From Cudoniella acicularis (taxonomy: Eukaryota; Ascomycota; Leotiomycetes; Helotiales; Helotiaceae), in contig JAAMPI010001814.1 of assembly GCA_013054445.1 (NCBI GenBank), positions 1 to 10,310 of the forward strand: DNA of 10,310 nt, in the 5' to 3' direction. Both the position numbers and the translations under genes were made by a program. Within the stretch, counting starts at the first letter, position 1. Each line of letters begins with the position of its first letter. Positions 1-7,230 of the stretch are shown here, in pieces. Under the pieces are notes generated by a model that was given only the letters and a program-made list of their open reading frames with translations, was not told where the DNA came from and did not search any database.

Positions 1-2345
1 CACAGCAACAAGCGGACTAACCACGAGTCCCGTAACCTTCCCATTATTCCTCCCCTCCGGAAAACTCTGGCTGCGATGAGGAACCATATGCACTGGATCA
101 AACGACTTACCCACCAAATGAAAGTTTTGAGGGTCCGACCACTCGAGGCTGGAAACTTGCGTTTGCAGCTGCGTGAAGATTTCCATGGTGCGGACGAAAC
201 AGTCTACGAGTTGGGCGCGAGATTCTGGCTCTCTTTCTGTTTTGAAAAGAAGAGAGACGGGGCCGGCTTCGAAGATTTCGACGAGGAGTTGGCAACGGTT
301 GTGTACGAAGACGGCGAGGTCGAGGGTTTCGTTTCGGGGTCGGAGACCGTCGAATTTTCCGCCTGAGGTGGGTTGGTGGAAGAGGATACGCATCATTTGG
401 GAGCGCCATTGGTGGGCTTGTTTTGAATCGACTGTCAATCAATCATTATTGTTAGTAAAAGTACTTGCTTGCAGGAGCAAAAAGAGAACGAGGGCACGAC
501 TGTACTTACGCAGAATGAGTTGTCGGTACATTCCCAGTAACACATAACTTAAATTTTGGTCTGGGGCAAGGATATCCAGTACACCGAAGGGGCTGCGGAA
601 AATGGAAAGGTACATGTGATGTGTTGCTAGTGCTTTTAACAGGAGAACAGGATCCAGTTCGCAGTTAACCCAGTAATCGATTTGCGAATTGAAGTCTTTG
701 CAGTTAAGTTCCGCAACGGGTTTCATGAACGCCATCAGTTGCGCTTTTTGCTCGTCTGAAAGGCGCTCTTTGAGTTCCTCGAGAGTGTCAACGCAGTTGT
801 CATCTGCCCAGTCCTCGATATCCTTGTGTATTTCCTCGAAAACATCAAGGATAGCTTGGTCTTCGAGAGGAACCCATGTCGCTTTAGACATTTCGCCAAG
901 GGATTTTTGCTGGATGAGTAAGAGATCGGCGTTAAGTTGTTCGTTGGTGGCGTTGAGCACGGAGAGGCTGTGGTTCATACCATCTCGAGATTGCTTTGCT
1001 TGCTCCAATTGCTGTTTTAGCCACATGTTTTCTCTTTCGAGGTTTTGGTAGTATTCCTTTGGTGGGGCTGGTGGGCTGTTGTCTGTGTAGCGAAACATCT
1101 GTCCAACAAGGGGCACAGATCCAAGCCAGCCCATCGATTGCTCCTGTGATTCAGGTGCTCTTCGCTGCATGCGAGGATCCATGTGTCTGCTATCAAATCT
1201 TGGATCCGAGGGAGGCGGGGCATCCCAAGCAAGATGCTCTGGCTGAGGCGGGCCGCGTTGATTCTTTGGTGTTTGTGGTGGACTCATGGGACCTTGGTGG
1301 TGGTGCTTGCTACTGCCTCGAGGAGTGACTTCCGGCTGTTGGCCTCGCGGATTCTGAGCAGATCGTTGAGCCTGAAGTTGGCGCGCCTTGGAGAGTTCAG
1401 CAGTGCGTTGAGAGGCATGTTCTCGCTCAGCGTGACGTTCTCGTTCGAATGCTCTTTCAGAAGCCTCTCGCTCGGCAGCAGCTCTCTCGGCAGCCCGATC
1501 AACAGCTCTTTCGGCAGCCCGATCAGCAGCTCTCTCAGCGGCCCGATCAGCAGCCCGCTCGGTATTTCGGTCGGCGATTCTTTCAGAACGGGCCGAGCGA
1601 GAACTCAATGATGTCTCCGGTCTGCTGTTCCTTGGTGATACTGGTGGTTTCTCAGCAGGACGAGTAGCGATTCTCTTCGGAGTTGAAAGTCGGTTGACCA
1701 TCTCTTGTGCCTTTTGACTATCCTGCCTCCGCTCCGGTGGCTTCTTCTGCAATCGGACTGTTCCTTCCGTCTCACGTCGTGTTCCATAGTCCATTGATCC
1801 AGACGTTCGGCGTTCACTCGCAGATCGTCCCAGACCTGTTTTTGGGTTATTGTAAGAACTTGGAGGCGCATTGTGTTTACCATGGGAATGTCGGGGTGGC
1901 GAAACTGATGAGTGTCGTGGTATATCGTGCTCTCCAGAAGATCGCCTCTTTGAGCGGGTGGATCTTGGCTCGTCGTCAATTTCTGTGCGCAGAACTGAGA
2001 ATCGGGAACCATGGACGTTGGGTTCCGCGATTGAAGCACGTTGACTGTACGAGCGATCTGAACTTGCTGGCACGACTGATTTCCGTGGTTGTTTCGTTGA
2101 GTTGGGATACGAAGTTGGTCGAGGAGCCTGTTTCATTTAGTAGTGCTCCAGTATACTTGGTATTTGGATGTATTTACCTGGTTCTCATTCTGTGGCAGAC
2201 TTCTTGTTGGTTTTCGGTCAGTTGGACGCTGAACTACAGTTCTCCTCTCTCCTGTTTCAACCATTCTCATCTCCACATCCGGACTTTTTGGCTCCGAAGT
2301 ATCTTCAAGTCGCCGATGGCGAGTTTCTGCTGAACCGCCCGCCAT
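1..2345 (-). CDS. Uncharacterised fungal coiled-coil protein with disordered repeat-rich N-terminus (3' end outside window)
   Basis: Three exons are visible on the minus strand: 2345-2178, 2127-510 and 431-1. The introns are 2128-2177 (50 nt, phase 0, gtaaat..acag) and 432-509 (78 nt, phase 1, gtaagt..gacag, with a perfect TACTAAC branch point). Splicing gives 739 codons that stay open to the left edge, so the C-terminus is missing. The start is the ATG at 2345 (context ACAACAATGG). Residues 1-235 are polar, basic and probably disordered. About 238-288 is an Ala/Arg/Glu/Asp repeat. About 415-465 is a predicted coiled coil (NLERENMWLKQQLEQAK...). From about 471 onward the sequence is non-repetitive and helical, beginning ATWVPLEDQ, and continues through exon 3 (for example QLVDCFVRTMEIFTQL, then HLVGKSFDPVHMVPHRSQ). 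The continuous exon 3 frame with ordinary codon use supports the splice model. This resembles a Pezizomycotina-wide family of hypothetical proteins that I cannot name. It shares a 1.15-kb divergent promoter region with the Hsp70-like gene. Confidence 0.85.
1463..1580 (-). repeat. 24-bp tandem repeat inside gene 1 coding for RAAERAAD-type octapeptides
   Basis: Three near-perfect 24-bp units lie at 1481-1504, 1505-1528 and 1529-1552 (first 20 bases of unit one on the plus strand: gctctctcggcagcccgatc). Degenerate copies flank them on both sides. The period is a multiple of three, so copy-number change keeps the frame. The encoded peptide alternates ADRAAER and VDRAAER and would form a charged single helix or a coiled-coil extension just upstream of the main coiled coil. 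The repeats are probably unstable in length between strains. Confidence 0.85.
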
Positions 2346-2374
2346 TGTTGTCAATTACACACTCTTGAAAAAAA

Positions 2375-2382
2375 TTCCAGAA
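2375..2382 (-). promoter_or_regulatory. HSE-like octamer next to gene 1
   Basis: TTCCAGAA on the plus strand reads TTCTGGAA on the minus strand, the same octamer that is repeated four times at 3045-3094. Its near edge is about 30 bp upstream of gene 1's ATG, so it may lie in the 5' UTR or core promoter. It fits TTCnnGAA, a pair of heat-shock-factor half-sites in inverted orientation. A single copy is weak evidence for function. Confidence 0.35.
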
Positions 2383-3044
2383 GTTGGGTATGGAAAGATG
2401 TAATAAAGGAAAAGAATGAAAGTCGAGATTTCGAGAGCTTCGATGCTAACAAGCCCCAAGCACATCCGTTCACAGACGGGGGCAGCCTCGTTTTCATCAT
2501 CGAATGCCGCCTCTCAATTGCGCATCCCCGCATTTTGCACAGCCATGATGCCCTCTAGCCGCTATCGCGTTCGAATAATGGGTCGTGTTCCAAACTTAGA
2601 AGGCTATCAAGGCAGCAGTAAGCCACTTTCTGCAGGACTTTCAGCTCAGCCTTGTCAACGCCCGACTCCCCACACAACTTTCGGTTTAAGTCTGCCTACA
2701 GCCGCATCGCATTGGATATAGCTTAGAATTCGCAACCTATCAAATATCCAAATGAGATAAGGAGGGTGCATTTGGTCTTGGGTTGGCCACTCGCGGGTTT
2801 ACACGGATATGCAATTGTCTGAGGCTCACCGAGGCCGCGAACCGCAAACAAAACCCCGCAGAGTGGGGTACAGCACAATGCCCAGAAGCAAATATGGCAA
2901 GGCAGCCTGAAGGGCGCAAATCCAGCCGCAGACGTGGGTGTTCATGCCGACATGGAACTTTGGTTGCAATGTCGTAATTTGGGTGAGTAGCTGTTTGAAA
3001 AATTGGTACTGTAATGCGCTTACGTTGGCCAGATTCCAGTAGGG

Positions 3045-3094
3045 TTCTGGAAGGATTCTGGAAGAGTTCTGGAATTTCCGGCAGTATTCTGGAA
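3045..3094. promoter_or_regulatory. Array of four TTCTGGAA heat-shock-element-like sites
   Basis: Exact TTCTGGAA octamers occur at 3045-3052, 3056-3063, 3067-3074 and 3087-3094. The start-to-start spacings are 11, 11 and 20 bp. Each is TTCnnGAA, two inverted nGAAn half-sites of the kind bound by trimeric heat shock factor. A canonical HSE would put the next TTC 10 bp along; here it is 11 bp, so this is a gapped variant with nearly helical periodicity. The array lies about 400 bp upstream of the Hsp70-like ATG. Repetition of one octamer in 50 bp is far beyond chance; binding by Hsf1 is inferred from the motif and from the neighbouring gene. Confidence 0.7.
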
Positions 3095-3432
3095 AGATGT
3101 CATAAAATATCGAAATAACTGACTGACAGCCTGGTGAGGAGTTCGAAGTGACGCTAAAGAGGAAGGAGCCCTGGGGCCCAAGTTGAAGCATCAGGCCACC
3201 AATCCGGTCGCTCAAATTTAGCTGCCTCTAAGCCACCACAATCAATCGTGCCGCGGTTTGCGTGCTATCTCAAACCACCCACCGGCTTAACGATTCGCCC
3301 GACCTAAAGATGTCTCAGTGTACATCAACTCAGCCTTTGCCATTCAAACACCTTCCTGAACAGGCTCCGGAGTCGCTGAAAGGCTCTGCTCAGCTACTCC
3401 AGTCATCGAAGTCTTTCAAATCATCCTTGAAA

Positions 3433-3438
3433 TATAAA
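3433..3438 (+). promoter_or_regulatory. TATA-like box of the Hsp70-like gene
   Basis: TATAAA lies 62 bp upstream of the start codon. Transcription starting about 30 bp downstream would leave a 5' UTR of roughly 30-35 nt. The start codon at 3500 has an adenine at -3 (CACAATG), a good fungal context. This is inferred from sequence only. Confidence 0.4.
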
Positions 3439-3499
3439 CAAGGAACCTTTCCCGTGCTGCAGACGTTATCACCATAGCTGCATTCGAAACTAGATCACA

Positions 3500-5644
3500 A
3501 TGACTGTTACAACCGGACTCGATCCCCCACCTTATGCGCCGGTTGAGACGGCACCAGCGAACAAGGCCTATGAAAATCGCTTGAAGATCATCGTAGGTCT
3601 TGATTATGGCACTACGAACTCTGGTAGATTCAAAGAAGTCGTATTATAAACAAGAGTTAACAAATAAATCAGGAGTTAGTTACGTGACATCCGATCAAAC
3701 TTCAGCGGACAAGATTGAAGTGATTCGGCAATGGCCAAACGGTCCCGGAACTATCGGAAAGGTACCGTCAGTGTACGCCTACGAAAAAGAAAATCCCGAT
3801 GAGGGCCTTGACGGAGACCAGTGGGGTTTCAGCGCGACTGGCATGAAATCGTACCTATGGACGAAATTGCTTCTAGGCAAAGACTCCAGGTCCACTGATA
3901 CCCAAGACTCGAAACTCAAAGATCTGTACCGTAACGGATTTTGCTCCCTTCCACCTGGAAAGACTGCGAAAGATGTCGTTACGGATTATTTATCTGGCTT
4001 GTATAGATATTTGATTGAAAGATTGCAGCGTCATGATGAAACTACTTTTCGCATCACGCCGATGGAATTCTGGGTTACGGTTCCAGCGATGTGGACAGAT
4101 GCTGCGAAGACAGCAACGATTGAAGCGGCGCAAGCTGCAGGCTTTGGATCGAGACCGATGGATTCTATCCACATCATCACCGAGCCTGAAGCAGCCGCAC
4201 TCGCGGTGCTTATGCCCAGAGTCGGATTCGGCACCGTGACTGGACTTGAAGACGGACCCCAAAATATCTTGATCTGTGATTGCGGTGGTGGCACGGTTGT
4301 AAGTGCTTTCACACTCCCGGGCCTCTGGCATGCTGTACTGACAATACATCCAGGATATCGTTACATATAAGGTTGGTCTTGAAGATGGTCACCTGGCGTT
4401 CGAGGAATTGTTGGTCGGTGTTGGTGCGATGTGCGGGTCAACCTTCATCGATCAAAATTTCAACGACTGGATGGTCAAGAAGTTTGGCGCAGCCTATACA
4501 AGTATCGACCCGGAAGCAAGAGGTCCCTCAAGCAATTTCTTCCGACAGTTCGAGATTGTGAAGCGTAACTTCACCGGACCAAATCACACCAAGCGGATTG
4601 ATGTTTGGCCAATTAACCTAATGGCCCCAAAGTCAGCGCATTATGACAAACGAAACTTCACTGTTCGACTTCAAGCGTGAGTTGTACGTCGCATTGTTAG
4701 AAATGTTTAACTGACATTGATAGTGCGGACATGATGGAGCTTTTCGACCCTCCGATCAACGAAATTATCAAGCTGGTCGAGTCCCAAGTGGAATCAGCTC
4801 GCAAGAAGGGGGAGAAGATTGATGTAAGTAAGGCTGCACGCCAACATGTTCCTTGTGCTAATATCAAACAGCAAGTATTCCTCGTCGGTGGATTCGGAGA
4901 TTCTCCATATCTTAACTTGAGACTCAAGGAGTGGTGTGCAACAAAAAATATCAAGCTTGGCTGCCCCCCTTCATGGTAGGTTCCCCCTCATGAGCTTAAA
5001 TTATTTTCCTACTGACACCTCTGAAGCCAGGAAGCCATCGTCAAGGGCGCAGCGCTGCGAGGCTTGGAGGGCCTGCGACCAAACAAGCGGTTGGCGCGTC
5101 GCCACTACGGATACTCGATTTCACAACTTTTCCGTGAAGGAATTGATAATGAAGATGACGCTTGGACTTGCGACTGGGATGGTAAAAAGTGGTGCAGCAA
5201 TCGGATGCAGTGGTTCTTAGCAAAGGTAATTCCTCACTTGAAAACAAAAAGGTACCAATGCTAATAAATCAGGGTGATTCGATTGAAAACGTCAAGACTC
5301 AAAGCTTTGGTTTGACGAGAACTTTCTATGATGATGCGACAGACTTGACGAGCGTCATCCACGTCTGGAACTGCGACCAAGAGCACGCACCAGATAGTTC
5401 AAGACATTGGTCGATGAAGAAGATGGGACGAGTCAGGGCAGAATTCACAATGAAGGAGATCAGGGAGGCCAAATCAAAATATGTGTCGGGGAAGAAACTG
5501 TACAAATTGCGATATGATATGGAGGTAGATCTCTTCTCTGACAGAGGAGATCTCCAATTCAGGACAATCCTGGGGGATGCAACCAAGGGCAAAGCAACGA
5601 TTCAATTCGAGGAAAGCTTTGATATGATGGATGACGATAAATGA
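3500..5644 (+). CDS. Hsp70-like (HSPA12-type) actin-fold ATPase
   Basis: Seven exons: 3500-3623, 3673-4298, 4354-4676, 4724-4823, 4872-4975, 5027-5225 and 5273-5644, with introns of 47-55 nt. They total 1,848 nt, or 615 residues, ending DDDK-TGA. Residues 31-46 (IIVGLDYGTTNSGVSYV) form the first phosphate loop of the Hsp70/actin nucleotide-binding fold; an intron splits it at Gly42. VPAMWTDAAK (about 177-187) and ITEPEAAAL (about 210-218) match the Hsp70 'VPA' and 'NEPTAAAL' segments. CDCGGGTVDIV (243 onward) is the second phosphate loop, interrupted by intron 2. VFLVGGFGDSPYL (about 393-405) is the adenosine motif. The C-terminal third lacks recognisable canonical Hsp70 substrate-domain sequence and the EEVD tail, as in the expanded fungal Hsp70-like/HSPA12-type paralogues. 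It is probably a cytosolic ATPase; its client and role are unknown. The heat-shock-element-like array upstream suggests stress induction. Confidence 0.94.
4976..5026 (+). other. Hsp70-like intron 5 with two competing 3' splice sites
   Basis: The donor is gtaggt at 4976 and the likely branch point is CTGAC, with its A at 5015. Two AGs follow: AAG ending at 5026 and CAG ending at 5030. Only the first restores the conserved frame (Cys, then QEAIVKGAALRGL, typical of Hsp70-like proteins). The second has the more common CAG form but shifts the frame, giving an altered tail that stops at TAG 5218-5220. Confidence 0.6.
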
Positions 5645-6102
5645 TCGGATTTTGGGTAATTGTGGAGTATAAGGAGGGTTTTCGCACATTTATATGGCTC
5701 CAGTTGCGCCTTGGTTATGTAACATTGACTTGAAGCTTCTCCCAACAATTTCCAACTACTATTTTCTGCTGTGATTCGCGATTTGTTCTGTGGTGGATGA
5801 CTTCGAGAATACATTATTTCGACTGCGAGTGGTGTGGAATTTCAACGTGTCGCGTTGCAAGTCGTTGGTTTTTGTGGAGGAGACGGTAGAGAGGCGCTGG
5901 TTGTTGCCAGCAACGTGGATCAGGATTTCGTCATGCGCACGCTGTGCGTCGTGTCGAGAGACAACAAGGCGTTGCGAGCTCGATTCGAAAAGCGATGTTT
6001 TATGTTCGAAATAGAAGTCATTCTGAAAAGATTGGGAGGGAAAAAGTTACCAAGTGACACGCGATGCTAAGATATATTCAGATTCGGAAATTATGTAATC
6101 AA

Positions 6103-6121
6103 GGGGTAATGGCGCTACCCC
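6103..6121. repeat. Small hairpin GGGGTA/TACCCC
   Basis: A perfect 6-bp inverted repeat, GGGGTA (6103-6108) and TACCCC (6116-6121), encloses a 7-nt loop. It lies about 460 bp downstream of the Hsp70-like stop codon. It could be part of a 3' UTR or a palindromic protein site; function unknown. Confidence 0.35.
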
Positions 6122-6300
6122 ACGCCCTGCATTTTCTCGTGAAAGGTCTCGGTGTGGTTGATAAACGGAGGTTGTTTGAGTAAAGAAAAGTCATTTATGG
6201 ACAGATATTTTGGATATTTACTTACTTTGAGCATGTCAAGGTCTGTGTGCCGTATAGTGACCCACTGTACAGTTGACAGAGTAAACATTCATGGAGGTAG

Positions 6301-7227
6301 CTTATCTGTCAGGCCGCACGTGGCTCGGATATTTTTGATACATGCAGCTGAAAAGTCTCAGGGCGATAAGAAATGAGACATAGGGGCATAAATCACTTTG
6401 CGACCTTCTAGCTTCAAGATAATATCAATAAATAACATGCAACTACAGATTGAAGTTATGCTGAAAAATATGTTTATTCTAAGCTTAATTTATTTATCAG
6501 ACTCTATACTGGAGCTTTAAAATCCTAGAACCCGCTATGCATTAATTTCCACTCCCACAGCTGGTATCGTGACCCCCTTGTTTCTAGGCAAGGGGGGTCT
6601 CGCCGCCACGCCAAATCGGGTAGATCTTCTCGTGCTTACCCGGGACCATGTATGTTCTGCCACCAATGAAGCAGCAGACGAATGAATGGCCTCGATAAGG
6701 AGCTAATGCCAAGAGATAAGAGCTTCGTGTTTTAACGACAGAGCTTTCTTCCCTGCCTGCTATGAACAATTTGCTGCTGAAACTGAAAACGCGCCTATCT
6801 GTGTTTTACCGCCCCGTCGACCTGGTAACGCTGCCAAGATGCATGTTTTACAATTTTCTAATTATTACATCGGATTCATTGGTTACCCGATTCGTGAAGG
6901 GTGTCTTCAAATAATTCTGGTTTGCAGCTTCCAGATAACATGCAGTCCGTTCATTTGTCGATAAAAGCCATTACAAGCCCCTATCATGTCTCTGCCCCTA
7001 GGTCATCCAATATACCGGCAGCCCCGATCATGCATCCTCTGGATCCGAGCCCATCACCGTGGGGTTATCGGAGCTCCAGGCCAGGACCCCAAAGAGGGAT
7101 GGTCCCTGACCCGCGGGGGATACCTAGGATGGAGAGCTTATATGAGCTCTTGGCCTTGGCCTTTTCTCCTTTTGAAGCTGCAGCCAAGCTCAACGGTCTG
7201 CGCGAGAACCTCCTAGTCCTTCTATCA
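6301..7227. promoter_or_regulatory. Cluster of GATA-factor (HGATAR) sites upstream of the ammonium transporter
   Basis: HGATAR motifs on either strand are seen at 6301-6306 (CTTATC), 6364-6369 (CGATAA), 6417-6422 (AGATAA), 6494-6499 (TTATCA), 6693-6698 (CGATAA), 6714-6719 (AGATAA), 6795-6800 (CTATCT), 6959-6964 (CGATAA), 6981-6986 (CTATCA), 7065-7070 (TTATCG) and 7222-7227 (CTATCA). With equal base frequencies about three would be expected in this span. AreA/NIT2-type GATA factors activate ammonium permease genes under nitrogen limitation in ascomycetes, so this fits the neighbouring gene. The strongest are the GATAAG forms at 6301, 6365, 6694 and 6715. Confidence 0.5.
6571..6599. repeat. Strong GC-rich hairpin
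   Basis: GACCCCCTTG (6571-6580) pairs with CAAGGGGGGTC (6589-6599) across an 8-nt loop. This gives ten base pairs with one extra G bulged in the right arm. It stands out because the DNA just upstream is AT-rich. It lies about 630 bp upstream of the transporter start. No flanking duplication or coding sequence points to a transposon. Its role is unknown. Confidence 0.5.
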
Positions 7228-7230
7228 TAA
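7129..7230 (+). other. Possible upstream ORF overlapping the transporter start (TAATG)
   Basis: ATG at 7129 opens 33 codons ([20 protein letters not shown] and 13 more) and stops at TAA 7228-7230. The last A of that stop is the first base of the transporter ATG. It counts only if the mRNA begins upstream of 7129. A pyrimidine tract at about 7159-7173 suggests that many transcripts may start after it. The frame is also open further upstream, to 6901, so it may be chance. Translation is unproven. Confidence 0.25.

Larger units (their letters stand above)
2346..3499. other. Divergent intergenic region between gene 1 and the Hsp70-like gene
   Basis: This 1,154-bp interval has no convincing gene. 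Short ATG-led frames exist (for example 2416-2721, plus strand), but they are low-complexity, unspliced and not recognisable. The gene 1 side has a pyrimidine-rich stretch on the minus strand (about 2388-2420), as is common near fungal transcription starts. The Hsp70 side has a TATA-like box. Between them are the octamer array at 3045-3094 and an inverted pair of CreA-like motifs, CCCCGC at 2854-2859 and GTGGGG at 2863-2868 (consensus SYGGRG). Confidence 0.7.
5645..7229. other. Intergenic interval containing the transporter promoter
   Basis: About 1.6 kb without a supported gene. Positions 5801-6069 contain a stretch that reads plausibly in one plus frame (for example VASNVDQDFVMRTLCVV), but it has no upstream in-frame ATG and follows a TGA at 5798-5800. 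It could be a decayed exon or chance. Hairpins occur at 6103-6121 and 6571-6599. GATA-type sites are dense from 6301 to 7227. A pyrimidine-rich tract (about 7159-7173) precedes the start codon and is a likely core-promoter feature. No RNA gene or transposon was recognised. Confidence 0.65.

Noticed and set aside
107..442. Minus-strand 111-codon frame rich in Arg and Pro
   Set aside because: It is out of frame with exon 3 of gene 1, which is joined by a canonical intron and reads a normal protein to the window edge.
1707..2333. 208-codon plus-strand frame opposite gene 1
   Set aside because: It is antisense to exons 1-2 of gene 1, crosses that gene's intron, and has no supporting features.
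2416..2721. ATG-led 101-codon plus-strand frame
   Set aside because: Ser/Pro-rich composition, no recognisable motif, and a location in the upstream region of gene 1 make it likely to be chance.
2854..2868. CCCCGC/GTGGGG inverted pair resembling CreA sites
   Set aside because: The motif is short and degenerate and there is no link to carbon metabolism in either flanking gene, so it is mentioned only within the intergenic entry.
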